NCBI GenBank assembly: GCA_963402885.1
Contig: OY727101.1
Span: 21,800,417-21,864,416 of the forward strand
Length of the DNA stretch: 64,000 nucleotides
From: Antedon bifida
Taxonomy: Eukaryota > Echinodermata > Crinoidea > Comatulida > Antedonidae
Reading direction: 5' to 3'
The notes under the pieces are model-generated. The model saw only the letters and a list, made by a program, of their open reading frames with translations, ran no database searches and was not told the origin of the DNA. Positions 1 through 12,556 of this stretch are shown here, piece after piece. How positions within the stretch are numbered: position 1 is the stretch's first letter; the number at the start of each line of letters is the position of its first letter. The translations under genes were made by a program, and so were the position numbers.

Positions 1-3000
1 GGCCAATCATCAACTGTTATGCATCCTAGAATAATATTCACACAGCACAATTTTTATTTAGGGGCTTTTATTTTCGTAAAGTCCACTTTAAGTGAGATAG
101 TCGGTCATGAAAAAAAATTAATTTAGCAATCAAGACAAAACCAGACTAGGCTAGCTCGGGTAGGCCTAGTTCATACGTATGATTACCAGGCTGGAGTAGG
201 GCCTAAAAACTAAGCATATGCTAAAAGTTACTTATATCAACCCATCAAATACAAAACAAACATATAGGAATATACATTTCCTCTCTTGCTGTCTCAATGA
301 GGAAATAATCATTTTATAATTTTGTAATATTAATAAAATCATTTTAAAATTTAGTGCAATGCCCTTATTGACCTTGTTTGTTGTCAATTACCATGCTTTA
401 ACATTTGTTTCATAGATATGTTGATGCTATGTTGTCATTTCTACGAAAAAAATTTAAATAATTGTATCATTAATTAGAAACAGACTTTGTGATATATTTT
501 TAATTTTTGTTTATTTCCTGTGTAAATGTCTTTCCTTGTGGTTGTATATATTTTTCTGTAAATATTTTTATCATACAGTATGTATTTTAAATAAACTCAG
601 TTTTGCTGCTATTGAATAAATCAATTCTAATAATTTAACTTGTGGCCTTCCATAAAATATCTTCATGTTATCAATGGATTGATATTTTTTGGTGTTTTTT
701 TCCACAATATGTGTAAATAATAATAAGTAATAATAATCAAAAGTTGTAGTTACAATGCTGCCCAAATATCAGGCTAGGAGTAGAGGATACAACACTTTGC
801 CTAGTAGAGAACCTTTGATGCAAAATACATAGTTTTTTATTACAATTACCATAGAAAACAGACATTTTAAGACAAGAATGTTTTAATATTTGTAATATAT
901 ATTTTTTTTTTACCACCAAAAACATCAAATTTTGCAGCATACCCGCTTTACATGAGCATCCATAATTGTTTTACTCATCCAACTGGTAGCATTGTAAAAG
1001 AGATGACTCTATACCGCCTCAAATCCACTACTGGTTTGTCAAATGGTCCCTGAATTGCACACCACTAACCAATGTAAAGTAAAATTACAATGTTTTAAAT
1101 TTAATCACTTTAATTCTTTAACCAGTACCACCAGAAGTAATTTATTCTTTACAGTACTTCTTTAGCAACAGAAAAAGATGGCATTTTGCCTACAAAATCA
1201 ACCATATTGCCATGATTATACACTGTTTGAATTTTTATTCACAGATCACTTTAAATTTACATCATATTTTTATTAATGTGCATTAGGATCTATGTGGAAA
1301 ACACTTTCCATAAGTGTTATTGCAGAGACTGGACTAAAAACCCACCCACGAAATTGCTAGTATCATAAATGAACGCATTTGATATTGATTACGTTTCTAT
1401 GGAAATTGATGCTATAATAAATCATACAATTGACTATATAATCAGGTCTTTTGTCTTCTCTATAGTAGAAAATATGAAAAGCTCTGTTTCATAAAAAAAA
1501 AAATATGCATAAAGTGTGCCAAGGTTAGTCTGCCTAGAGACTAATGTATTTTACATGTAAACTATTGCATCTTCTCATCTCATCAGTAGTTTCTTCAAAT
1601 GGATGAAAGTATAAATGAAAGTATTGCATCTTGTATTTATTAATAAAATTATATTTGATATTTTATTTTCATGGAATATTTTTAAAACAACAAGTATTAT
1701 AATGTGATTATGATACTGATGAATAATGAAATTTCCCCCCAAAAAACAAACAAATGTTTAATACTTTTTCCTATCCCAATAAAAAATTTGTTTTTTCCAT
1801 TATAGTTACCATTAAGGACATATATTGTTATTTAACCAACCTTTAAGTAAACTAATAATATGATAACTATGGTCAACGTTGTATGCAAAAAGTCTCATTG
1901 GTGGCAATGTTATAAAAACACAAACATATTTTGAGGTATGTTTTATCAACAAAAACATTTTAAAAAGTCCAGAAATCACTACTTATAACCATGGAGAAAA
2001 AAAATATATAAATTATAAATATTTTCCTCCATGTAACAACTGAGCATTCACATGGCATTCAAACTTTATTTATTATGGCAACATGACAATTATAGTGTGT
2101 GATTGTCTCCTATTGTATACACACAAGTTTATAAAGTTGGAAAGTACACTGGCCATTGATTTATATACTGTATGTGCATTAAGACTTATTAGGACTGATA
2201 CTTAAAGATCCATGGTTTCTTTTTTTGCTATTCTAAGAGGTGGTGCCAAAATGAAGTAAATGCCAGTGGTGTATAGAGGATATTTACTGAATTTGTTTTG
2301 TTGCATCAATAAATTAAATAACTTTATTTTTAAAATTGCATAATTGTAAAATGTATCATTAATACAGTACATCATAAAGTGTCTGCTTATTATTATATTT
2401 CTAAGAATTATACAAAATAGATATGAGCAATTGCCAACCAACTACAATTTAATTTTTTTTTTTTTGCTTATAAATTTATTTCATTCAGCTTAGAAAGGTC
2501 ACTTATAGTGTACTAGTTTTTATCGTTACATCGTATGTCATGTTTTCCACAGACATCTATTTAAATTGGCAGCAAATATATTTGCCAAATTTAATGTTTT
2601 TATTCTGCCTTTGGGCATGCATTTAGTATGAGTCCCTCTGGACACAAATCATCTTTTCACTTAAGTCTATGTTGTCATATTATTGGTTTTCTTTCTAAAC
2701 TTTTTCCTTGTGAAAGCCTAAGGTAATTTTAGCACTAAACTTGCTGGAGCAGGCACCTGCATTGAATACAAAATTGAAGTTATCCAAAACAATTTGAAAT
2801 TCATTGGAGATGATCTATCTTTGACGTAATTGAAAACCGTAAAATTTAAAGATTCTAAATCGATTTATCTTTTCAAATGTTATGATTTCATTTCACTTAT
2901 TTGTAAGGACATTTAAGATGTTTGTTAAATTCAGATGGTAATTTGATCCTTTTTAGTGTTTCTAACACTCTTAATTGAGCCTTATAATACATCTTCTTCT

Positions 3001-3264
3001 TTCTTTAAATTTGAATCTCAAAGAGATTTATTATAGCAGCTGAGTTCTCAAGTACTACGGAACATTCATGATTACTATGGCAATTACGTATATATGTGGA
3101 GATATTACGAACATACCTATAAAAGTATGTGAAACCCTGGTAAAACACAATAATTACATGGACAAATCAACAACCCAAATACCACAAAAAAAAAACCCTT
3201 CCTTCCAAGTTTCCTATGATCATACAGGTATGACTATCGTCGGAAATCATTCTGATCATGTGCT
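1..3264. other. AT-rich stretch without recognisable gene
   Basis: No ORF with recognisable protein character, and no pair of good splice sites around a conserved-looking exon, was seen on either strand. The small ORFs here are low-complexity Ile/Phe/Tyr-rich translations typical of AT-rich non-coding DNA. It could be intergenic DNA, an intron or the 3' UTR of a gene to the left. Confidence 0.5.
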
Positions 3265-3570
3265 GCGCATTCATGGAACGGTCTCTTCTCTGTTCTTGAA
3301 AACGTTTTCCGTCATTCCGACATTACGCGCCTTTCCACAATTTGTTTCTATAGTTTCTTTTTGGGGCATGATGATTTGTTATTGTGTTAAGTCTACATTT
3401 TTTTCTTTTAAATCCTTTTTTATTTGGTTTATCCAGTTTACTTTTGGTCTTTCTGGTGGTCTTTTTACTTTCTTTTAAGTTTTCTTCATTGCTTGTTTAA
3501 TTGGCGTATCGTTCAGCAGTCTAATTATGTATTCATACCATTTTAATCTTCTTCATTTTACTTCATTCTT
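3265..3570 (-). mobile_element. Degenerate LINE reverse-transcriptase C-terminal remnant
   Basis: Read on the minus strand, 3476-3365 translates to a run containing KRPPERPKVNWINQIKKDL. This matches the basic 'RGRPKxxWxxxIxxDL' tail of non-LTR reverse transcriptases of the craniofacial/RTE-like type. Just upstream in the element, 3558-3478 gives RLKWYEYIIRLLNDT, the usual preceding 'RLRWYGHVxRM' segment. Stops and frame breaks (for example after the WINQIKKDL part) show it is dead. The 136-residue + strand ORF over this stretch (3068-3478) is only its antisense shadow. The clade is inferred from motif character; exact ends are not defined. Confidence 0.65.
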
Positions 3571-4154
3571 CTTGTTTGATGCAACATGTTAAAAAAAATC
3601 AAAGCAGTACAAGTTGCTTTGTACAATAACTAGTTCCTGCTCTCTGCAGTACATCCATTCGTAGAAGTAATGATGAAGAAATTGCTTCTAGAGCAGTTTA
3701 GAATTTCTTCCTGTAAATGTATATAAAAGTATCTCTTCCATGAAAAAGAATGTACAATAGCATACAGTTAATCATATTAATATTATTAATGAATTTTAGA
3801 CCTTGTTCAAGATTTCTCACAGAATAAATATTTGAGTTCTTATCCAAGCCAAGAGGGGAAATGTTTTAAGTACCCTGTTTAAATAGCCACACTTCCTATT
3901 AATCCATACCCAGTTGTTGACAATATTAACTGCACTGATACTAGCTGCAACATAGGAGTATATATGGTTTCATATGATATGTGTTTGATCCAAAAATGAC
4001 CGAGGTGCTTAGTATAGAGGTTTCCCAATATTGTACAACTACTCTGTAACCTATTGTTGTATTTGTTTATTGAGATGTTTTATCTTTCTGTATGTTCAAA
4101 AAAAAAATGTTTTAATTTTATGAATATAAAGGATAAATAAATTTCATATTTCAG

Positions 4155-4247
4155 GAAAAAGACATTTTTAGAGGAATTGGAGTCCCTCCTTCCTAGTGAT
4201 ATGTCGGAGGAGTACATCTCGTGCACCCGACCTAACAATTAAGAAAG
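4155..4247 (+). other. Candidate isolated exon (coding tail or 5' UTR exon)
   Basis: A 93-bp stretch is bounded by a good acceptor (TATTTCAG ending at 4154) and a strong donor (GTAAGC at 4248). Only one frame is largely open: from 4156 it reads KKTFLEELESLLPSDMSEEY (first 20 residues), then eight more codons to a TAA at 4240-4242, only 5 nt before the donor. The acidic/amphipathic composition looks coding, unlike neighbouring noise. Because the stop precedes the donor, it could be the last coding part of a gene whose earlier exons lie to the left, with an intron in its 3' UTR, or a non-coding 5' exon of the receptor gene. The family is not recognised. Confidence 0.3.
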
Positions 4248-4394
4248 GTAAGCCTACTTTGTTTTTCATGCCGATTTTTTTTAATGTGAATGACGAAACA
4301 GCGAATAAAATTAAAAAGGGACAAGAAATGCTACAGCATTGCTATTATTTTAATAGTAATACGTTTTAACAAAATATACACTGCTACACCCACC

Positions 4395-4411
4395 GCTAAA
4401 TCCGCCACTGA
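4395..4411 (+). mobile_element. hAT-like terminal sequence, single end
   Basis: GCTAAATCCGCCACTG matches the reverse complement of a CAGTGGCGGATTTAGC-type hAT terminus. No partner end was located, so only a remnant can be claimed. Confidence 0.3.
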
Positions 4412-5189
4412 AGACACTGCACAACACCATAGTTCAAATGTTCAACTCGTCTTCAAAATTTATAGTAAAATTATTTTGATGCTACTGTATACTCATAACT
4501 TCTTAAACATAATTATGTAGTATATAAATTCAAATATAATTTATAATTGGAAACTGTATGCACTGAGTAAGAAAAATTGAAATTTAATATCTAATAATAT
4601 GTAATATTTTAAAAGTAAGATATTTTAAAGTTGAATGGCCATGGAATGATTGTATGCCTAATTGATATTTAGTTTAGAAGGTAACTTAAGACAGATGATT
4701 AATAGAGGAGATATAGACAAGTTAAATGATAGTCATGGTCAATCTATTCTGATCCCCTTTTTTTACCTTGAGACCTTCTGAGAGGTGAATAGCCTGCTCT
4801 GTATTCTATTATTATATATTAAAAACACAGTTATCCCTACGTTTCTTTGATCTAATTTAAGGTCACAAAACTGCAGTAGCAAAAAGTGTATAATGAACAA
4901 ACATCCAAGTGGGGCATACTCTCCCAAACGATCCCAACACACCAGTTTACGTAGTAAACCTTTTTCTTAATGTCTCCATTAATAATACTAATGCGCTTCA
5001 AAACTAAAAGAAAAAAGATTGAAAAAGGTGAATTTTCAGAGCGTAAAATAAGCGCTTCCAAAGGGCGACAGAGGCCCAAGAAACGAAAACCATAATGCTT
5101 TGTTGACGGATGGATGGGATGAGTAAGTAGAGACTCAGAACTAGACCTCTTAAAGGAATATTAGTGAGGAATTTTAAAGGGATTTGGAA

Positions 5190-5620
5190 CACCCCTATTC
5201 AGGGGACACTTTCCCAAAAAACGAGGGGAAATATATGCATTAACTACCCAGTTAAGGGAACAATATGATTTGTCATCAGAAATAAAAAACAACCAAATAA
5301 TTATATCCATTTATACCATTAATACAAAAATGGATCATAATAAATAAAAATGGATATCATAATAATTATGATAATAATACTTTATCTGCTCGACAGTTTT
5401 CATTTTTTGAAACAGTGGCTGGTATATTATTATATTATTATTATATTTGTTTTTCCCCAAGAAAACCCCTATAAATGACTCAACAATTTTGTTTTTTTAG
5501 TTAGTGACTCCTGAATAGAGATATCCCTATTCAGAGGACACACCTATTAAGGGGACAATTTTTTTTAAACCCGAAGATGTCTCCTTAATAGGAGTTCCAT
5601 TGTATTTAACACCCCTACCA
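5190..5620. repeat. Degenerate transposon-like repeat with CCTATTCAGGGGACA motifs
   Basis: Related words recur near both sides: CCCCTATTCAGGGGACAC around 5193 and CCCTATTCAGAGGACA around 5528, followed by CCTATTAAGGGGACA. The central part (about 5280-5400, AACAACCAAATAATTATAT... then TTTATCTGCTCGACAGTTTTC) has a related copy at about 8265-8360. This fits an old DNA-transposon-derived dispersed repeat. Superfamily not determined. Confidence 0.4.
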
Positions 5621-7176
5621 CTAAGCCCCAGCAACAAGACCCAGAGTTCCCTATTTTCATGCCTGTGATTCATGAGATATGATTTTAATTTAAATACACT
5701 ATTATTTTTAGAAAACAATTTTGTATGATTAAAAATTGTATTAATAAAATTAAATGTATATTTGAACTTGATAATATTCTTTTACTATGGATAATTTACA
5801 TGGTAGTTTTGTTAATACAATATAAATACATTGTAGCAATAACAGTAACAAAGATTATACATAAACTCTAGTATACATTTTATTATTCCTTAAATTACAA
5901 ATTGTTAACCCACAATATAAGCAGTGTCTTTGTTACACACAAAATAATAACTGAATTTGTATTATTTAACTCCATAAAAAACGCAAAATCAGTGAAGTGT
6001 AACATTATAAGCATAATACACACAACTAAGTATTATAGGTAGGTAGGAAAAGGTAGGTCATGTCACCAGAGCCATATGGTCTGAACATAAGAGCATCCCA
6101 TACTAACTTATAAATATGCAAATAAGTCTCAAGCCAAACGTATTAATATTTAAATATGGTAGCTCCAGTATGGAAGAAAGGTTCACCTGACCTCATGTGA
6201 ACTTGATTGAGCAAGACTGAGTGAGTAGTTGGAGCTATTGTGTATGTGTAGCCTCTACACTGTAATTGGCTGTGACAATAATAAACCTCCACACAGTAGG
6301 GAGCTTCCCTGTTGATTTGACTAGGCAGTACCGTACATTGCTTTGCTTCATACTGTATCATTTAGATCACGTCTCGGTTTCCATACCTGTGGACTAAGAC
6401 TACAGTTGAAGAGAGACCTGTCCATCTAGCCTGCCTGGCTCCATACATAGTACATCGTTTTTGGCTTGGATTATTCTGATGATTGTGTCTGTGACGAGGT
6501 ATTAGTGGGATTTTCTACGATATGTACTTTGTGTAGATTTGTGAGTCACTGACTCAATTTTTGCTGCTGTGGCCTTGTGAGTACCATTTTATTCTGTTGT
6601 GAAAATGGTGGGAAGCCCTGAGTGGAATTCCCTAAAGGCTGTATAGGCTAGTCTAAAGTAAATGAACATTTTGATGAACTATAATACTTAAATATTTGTG
6701 ATGCCTATCTACAGTACATTGGCACATTGATATATTTACTTAACTAACTACCATCTATTTATTGATTTCTTTATGTAGAATTTGGAGGGTAATTAATGCA
6801 TTTGTGGATTGAATCATTTTAGAGTTTGGCTGCAGAGACAACTATTTCTAATGGATTTAAAAGCTAACATTGATTTTGATAAACCATAAACCTTTATCAC
6901 TGGTTTATATGTTTGTTTATGGAGTCAAGTATATGATTATACCAACTTTGGAGGCTAAGTTTCTGATCAGTTTCCTTATAATATTTTTATTGGAACCTTT
7001 CCTGGATATTTTACAATTTTAAATAACAAAAGGATTAATGCGGAGAATCTTCATTCAACATTAGATGGTTGGCTGTGAAAGTGTTCACTAAATATTCAAT
7101 TATCCAGTGGATCAATTAATTTTCCTTATGTATACATTTGAATCAGTAATTTGCAACAAACTGTTACTTTGTACCA

Positions 7177-7322
7177 ATGAGAAAATATCTAAATTGGTTG
7201 ACTTCTCATAACTCAGAGAGTTTGAAAATGCCTCTGTCTGAACATAGCTCTTCAACAACATCAAGTCTTCGAAGCAAAAGCCCGATCAACACCGCCATTG
7301 CACCGCCATTCAAGAGAGCCAG
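7177..7322 (+). CDS. Candidate alternative first coding exon of the nuclear receptor
   Basis: An ORF opens after an in-frame stop at 7147-7149. Its first ATG is at 7177, and a second in-frame ATG at 7228 begins MPLSEHSSSTTSSLRSKSPI. It stays open to AG|GTTGGT at 7322/7323, leaving two bases of a codon (phase 2). The DNA-binding-domain exon at 46150 needs exactly a phase-2 donor: its first G completes the codon, followed by Phe-Glu-Lys and then Met. The Ser/Thr/Pro-rich composition with a basic end (FKRAR) is typical of receptor A/B domains. The distance (about 39 kb) and the weak donor (GTTGGT) keep this uncertain. It could equally be a chance ORF or belong to another gene. Confidence 0.33.
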
Positions 7323-7430
7323 GTTGGTGTCATTTTTAATATGATTCCAGGGGAGGATCTAGCAAATTATACATTAGAGGGGGCTAAATATTTCATAAAT
7401 TATAAAACCGATCCGTCGTGTTGCAGAATA

Positions 7431-7543
7431 TGTTGATATAAAGTTTGCGATACACCACGTGTATTAGTTCTGAAAAGAACTGTTGAGTTTCTCGATGTTT
7501 TCAGAACTAATACACGTGGTGTACCGCAAAATTTATATCAACA
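7431..7543. repeat. 46-bp inverted repeat (hairpin) inside the hAT-like element
   Basis: The left arm starts TGTTGATATAAAGTTTGCGA. The right arm is its reverse complement with about two mismatches and ends TTTATATCAACA. The loop is about 21 nt (7477-7497). Both arms contain the palindrome CACGTG. It could extrude as a cruciform or mark a nested foldback element. Confidence 0.8.
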
Positions 7544-7709
7544 GTTGATTTCGCCGGCCATGCAAACCTTAAAAAAAAATATATAGTCGTTATTTTATTT
7601 TAAAACGACATGACTGTTCAATTTTAGGGGGGTGGTAAGCCCCGCCTAAATCTGCACCTGGATTCTGGGGGGTGGTTAGGCCCGACCTAAATCCGCACCT
7701 GGATTGGGC

Positions 7710-7731
7710 GGGGGGGGGGGGGGGGGGGGGG
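7710..7731 (+). repeat. Homopolymer run of 22 G
   Basis: Uninterrupted G from 7710 to 7731, followed by TGGGGGGTG. It could form a G-quadruplex on the + strand. The exact length is prone to sequencing and assembly error. Confidence 0.85.
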
Positions 7732-8018
7732 TGGGGGGTGTTTAGTCCTGCCTAAATCCAGCCCCGCCTAAATCCGCACCTGGATTCTGATAAATGTAAT
7801 TACTACTTAAAGTGTGTTATTTGTAGTCCTACAATTAAGGAAAACATTTCAACATCTTGTTACAATCTATTCATATTCTGTTTTGTAAAAATAATCAATT
7901 GCAAATGGTGTAATTATATATTATTATTTATTTATAGTTCAATTTACAGTTGTTCTAGGATTCTTTTTGAAAATACAGTAATATGCCTCATTGTCATTTG
8001 CAAAATATTACTGGTACT

Positions 8019-8034
8019 TGACCAGGTTTGACCT
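8019..8034 (-). promoter_or_regulatory. DR4-like nuclear-receptor half-site pair
   Basis: TGACCAGGTTTGACCT reads on the minus strand as AGGTCA-AACC-TGGTCA: two hexamers in direct repeat spaced by 4, one with a single mismatch. This is the kind of site bound by NR1/RXR heterodimers. Function is inference; a chance occurrence is possible. Confidence 0.2.
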
Positions 8035-8449
8035 ATGTTGTGCAGCCAATTTTACTCAATAAAGTTGGTTGAAATTATAATAGCAGTGCTACTGTAGAGC
8101 AGACTAGATGAACAGCATCCGTAGCTTATCCTTAAATATGTGCTGGAGAATGATTTATTGGTGCTCATTCATTTATTAATTCACATATATTATATCCAAG
8201 ACGGTGTTATGAACTTAAAGTCCTATTCCCTACTTTTTTCAAAAAACAACAACAAAAAAAACAAAACAACAACAAAAACCAAATAATTATATTAATCGTT
8301 ATTCAAATACAAAAATGGTTATCGTCAATCATGATACTTTCTCTGTCTTGACAGTTTTCATTGGTGCAAATTTTTAATTTTTCTCAATTTCTTGAGTCCA
8401 GATTAGTTATTGTTCACTTTAGTATTTGACCCGAATGTATCCCCTAAAA

Positions 8450-8665
8450 GCCACTTTACCTATGTTTTTTAAAAATCTAATTTAAGGTCACAAACTACAT
8501 TTTATGTAATAAATACTAAATGGAACAATTAACAGTTAAAAATGTGAAAAATAAGTCTAGTAATTCAAGCGGCCTTCTATAAATACCAGAATGCATCGCA
8601 CACGGATTGATATTTCATATTACTTACCCACTTTCGGTCGATCGTGAAGGGAAACAATTGAAACA
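8450..8665. repeat. Dispersed repeat, copy related to 32805-33025
   Basis: The segment with ATCTAATTTAAGGTCACAAA, then AAAATGTGAAA-ATAAGT, GGATTGATA and CCCACTTTCGGTCGATCG parallels 32829-33023, which has ATCTAATTTGAGGTCATAAA, AAAATGTGAAATATAAGT, GGATTGATA and CCCACTTTTGATCGATCG. A shorter related word lies at about 4845-4875. This indicates an interspersed family of unknown class. Confidence 0.55.
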
Positions 8666-8669
8666 ACCA

Positions 8670-11272
8670 TACAGTACCTTCAGCAAAAATACCAGGTCTT
8701 CCCTAATTTAACGGATTCTGTCAAAACAGGAAAGACAAATAATTCTGCAACGAGACATCAGGCTAGGCCTAGCTCTAGCGTACAATTTTCGTACATTACC
8801 GCACTTTATCAGCTAGGACTACAAAACTAAGCCTGCCTAACTAGACCTAACACCATCTATGAGAGAACAATCGACACAAGCTTAGGTAGTATATTCTTTT
8901 TATCATAATTAACCTTACATTTAAGACGACAAGGAATGACCTGGTTTAATGTTTTTAAAGTTATATGCATTATTTTTACAAAACATCAATAATTGCAGAA
9001 TTTTCACAGCGCTTACTAGATTCCATTATTGATGGGGATGTCTATTATTTTAAGAACACACCTGTGCCTCAACTTGACTGTTTGTTCAAAACGATTAATT
9101 CGTTGCACCCCTAAATTGACAATCGCATATTCTGTAATCACGAAACTGATTCCACCATGTGCTACCGACTGTTGCTATTTATTTGTTGAGGTGTTTTGCG
9201 TCCAGCAAAATACAGTCACCAATTTTTAGCTAATTCGATTTTCCAATTGTCGTTGGTAACTTGGCGAACGGATATCGTGAGCCTATAGTATAGTTTATAT
9301 TAATTATGAATAATCTTAATAATAGTATAGTTTTCAAACAATATTTTCATTATACTAGCACATGCCTTTGTTTACAGTATGATATAATTTTTAATGGCTT
9401 GTAGCTAGATATAACCATCTGCCAAGGCATTATTTATATATTAACTGCACTCCATACTATTTTTATTTTCTATGAATTCTTCAATTAATATATGAAAGTA
9501 AATATCCATATTGTAGGAAGTTCAATTTAAACATTATCCAAGTTCTATGCATCTTTTGTCAACAAAAAAAATCTGTGGTCATGTCTGGATAAATTTCCAT
9601 TACACCTGAATCATTAACCCTGGAATTTCATTGGTTTGTGTGTATTTAAACTGCCAGATGACAACCAGTGACATTCATGTTCACATCAGCTGAATGTTCT
9701 TCAATTGGGTAAGCTCAAGAGGTGCGAAAGTGCAATAGCGTCGGCCTAAGCCTACAAATTTACGTACGACGTATACTAAAATTATTGAGGAAGACTCCTA
9801 GCAAACGAACACTCATATCATTGTTGAACGTACAGATAATATAGGCCATCCATTATGGCCGCGCTGAAGCGTTTCCATCAGGGGAAATTACCATCCCGAT
9901 TATTACACAACACCATGTCTGTCTCTCTGTGCAGTCTACCTCTGCTATCTCCATCAAATTGAAATAACAAAGAGACCACGCTTGGTACAACGAGACAAGT
10001 TGCCGAAAAATGGAGCTTGAATTAAACAACATGATAACGAACAAAATAAATGCTTGGAGATCTACAAGTGGACTATTTAGTTTGACTTTATGCTTTTCGC
10101 CAAAATGATGATTTGATTATCTATTTTATCATATGTCATCGCCAAAATGGCTGAAGCAGCCGTTTTACTTTTCGCCAATCTGGAAACACTTTCGCCCATG
10201 GCGACTTGGCGATAGGCCAGTGCGTACCCAACTCCCAACAATATAACTGAAAGTTGTGGGCTAGCCTAAGTTTAAAAATTGATACGCAGCGATATACGGT
10301 ACTTCGCCACACAGCGAACGAAAAACATGATTCGATAACACATGACGATCGGAGGCCAATAAATTACAAACCTAAATGATCAACCTAAATATTACTCCGC
10401 CTAACACACTAAATATTCTCTTCTACTCATCGAAATTCGGCCGTAAATAAGCTAGGCCTTAAACACTTGGCCCCATCATATGTGGCCCCAATCGTCTATT
10501 CGAGTTTCTATTTTGCGTCTTGGGCCCCCTAAATCCGCCCCTGGATACCACATTATAAGCAAGATTTTGATGGTTTGGTCCGATGTTTTTGATCAGTATT
10601 TTTTAAACTGTTGCTTTTAAGTTTTCATTGCCAGAAGCGGAACTATTCTACCTCAGCGAAAGGTTGCATGTGCATCTAGTGTATCCCTGACTAAGCATAT
10701 ATTTTCCATTTAATTTGAACAAATAATAATAATTGTTCTTGCTTAACGCCAAAGTATATTTTGTGGTTTTTTTTGCAATTTTCTATCAAACTAGTAGTAG
10801 TGAAGTTTCATTTAGCCAACCTTGAACGATGCAACTGCTTTGGGTTTCAAGTACATGTGGTAAATCCATATCAATTGCAGTACATTAGCATTGTATCAAA
10901 TACATTCTACAAAAACAGATGATAGTGTCATTATTGGAAGTATTACAGTAATTGAAGATGTCTAAGTGAAAATAAGGCAGATATAATTTAAAAATATGTA
11001 TTTGATGCAATTTAAAATATAAAGATGGTCCATGGCTAGTGTTCTTATGTATTACACACAAGACATTTTATACAAAATGTGTGAGTAATCTACTAAATAA
11101 ATATCTTTAAACAAAGGAAATTTGCCAATTTAAACAATATCTATATGAAGTGAAGTGAATGAAATGATGAACTGTGATCATGTCACATGAATTAGCAAGT
11201 AGCATATTGTAAACAGCAGTAGACTAGGTAAAATAGTTTGTACAACTACTGTATAAAAACCAAAATAACAAT
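8670..11272. other. Stretch without recognisable gene
   Basis: No supported exon. A hAT-like 3' terminus (CCTAAATCCGCCCCTG, ending near 10544) is present without a partner. The phrase TTCGCCA/ATCGCCA recurs around 10098-10215. A CpG-containing block at 9840-10050 has short ORFs on both strands, but none with family resemblance. Confidence 0.4.
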
Positions 11273-11505
11273 GAGTGAGTGGCCGAGACAGTGGAACCGT
11301 ATGTAGCCATCGGCATGGGTTTGAGTGAGGCTCACTCGCTCCATGGTTCTGGTGGTAGAAGGATAAGGACTATAAACCAGAGGTCCAGTACACATTTGGC
11401 TCATGTGCACTTTAAGGAACCTAGTACATCTTTCCGGTTACCCAGTCACTGTTACAATATCACTCATCAGAGTCCAGTCTTTGACTGAAGAGGTCACCGA
11501 ACAGT
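11273..11505 (+). mobile_element. tRNA-Ser/Leu-like SINE, copy 1
   Basis: The head GAGTGAGTGGCCGAGACAGTGG resembles the A-box region of serine/leucine tRNAs (TGGCCGAGNGGTTAAG). A degenerate B box (GGTTTGAGTGAGGC) follows, then a body shared with the copies at 13366 and 39046: CTCCATGGTTCTGGTGGTAG, CTCATGTGCACTTTAAGGAAC and AGTCTTTGACTGAAGAGGT. The repeated order of blocks establishes one SINE family. The end is approximate. Confidence 0.7.
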
Positions 11506-12473
11506 AATAGAAAATAATAGATACAATACCTTAGTATAGGTATAAAACCTGATAACATTATTTAAATTTGTCCATACCAACGGCATAGTCGATGATGACG
11601 AACCACTGTGATGACTCGAAATATTAACAAAGAGCCTTGCTATTATAGTAGTACAAATAACACTGGAGGTAGGTGGGGGAACAAATAATGGGCCTAGAAT
11701 CTACACTGATTATCGGTTGTTGTTTACTCCCATCAAAATCTAAGTTGCATATACTAGGTTGAGTAAATTAATAAAAATATAACCTGCAATTATAATTATA
11801 AATATGCCAGGAATTAGCTTTACAAAATAAACATTGAACTATTATTTTTGAGAAGGCATATTGTGTAATAGGAATGGGTTTGATGATTGATTCCCAATTC
11901 ATCTTAGACGTCTGGTTATCCATTTCTCTCTCTTGATTGTCAATGATGTTTATATTTACAATTTATATAATTTAGTATTTATATATTCATCATTGATTTG
12001 TGTTGTATATGGTATGAAAAATAAGTTTTTATTGATTCTGAATGCATGCATAATACGATACAGCTGAGTAGTAATTATTAGTTAAAATATGGATGGATCT
12101 TGCTATTGATCTTGTAACTTTAATTCACAAAGCATAAACGAATCAGGTATTTTGCACATTTGCTCAGTGATATCTAAACATAGACAGATTTAACAGATTC
12201 ATTGTTGCAGTATTTTAACTTGTGTATGATAATCTAAATCAGATATATTTATATTTATTATCTTTTTATTGAATATCTAGTATTTTTATACTCAAATCAC
12301 TCAAATAGTCTTTTATATGTCACTCGTGACGGCGGAGAAAATTAAGTTTCCCTTTGTTTAATCTAGTCAACATCATGGGTTTTGTTAAGTTTATTTGTAT
12401 TGTTTTATCATGTTTTAAATTGACAAAATAAATGAAATAAAAACTACAGTCATGGTTGTCCAATAACGAAAGG

Positions 12474-12556
12474 AAAATGGTGCTGTTCAATTCTTCATAT
12501 GATTACTTAACAAAATGGTGCTGTTCAATTCTTCATATGATTACTTAACAAAATGG
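12474..12556 (+). repeat. 38-bp tandem repeat, two copies plus start of a third
   Basis: The unit beginning AAAATGGTGCTGTTCAATTC starts at 12474 and 12512, and its first seven bases recur at 12550. The copies are essentially identical, indicating a recent local duplication. Confidence 0.85.

Larger units (their letters stand above)
7348..7782. mobile_element. hAT-like non-autonomous element with 5-bp target duplication
   Basis: The element begins CAGGGGAGGATCTAG and ends CCTAAATCCGCACCTG, whose reverse complement is CAGGTGCGGATTTAGG, a hAT-style terminus. GATTC flanks it exactly on both sides (7343-7347 and 7783-7787). Inside are a 46-bp near-perfect inverted repeat (7431-7476 with 7498-7543), a run of 22 G (7710-7731), and two further copies of the terminal CCTAAATC(C/T)GCACCTGGATT sequence before the true end. 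No transposase is encoded. hAT elements usually make 8-bp duplications, so the superfamily label rests on the termini only. Confidence 0.6.

Noticed and set aside
3068..3478. 136-codon + strand ORF
   Set aside because: It lies antisense to a recognisable LINE reverse-transcriptase tail and has a low-complexity Phe-rich C-terminus. No family resemblance.
9855..9962. Short ORF MAALKRFHQGKLPSRLLHNT... on + and a longer ORF on - over the same CpG-containing block
   Set aside because: Both frames lack family resemblance and clear splice sites. A first exon is possible but cannot be supported.
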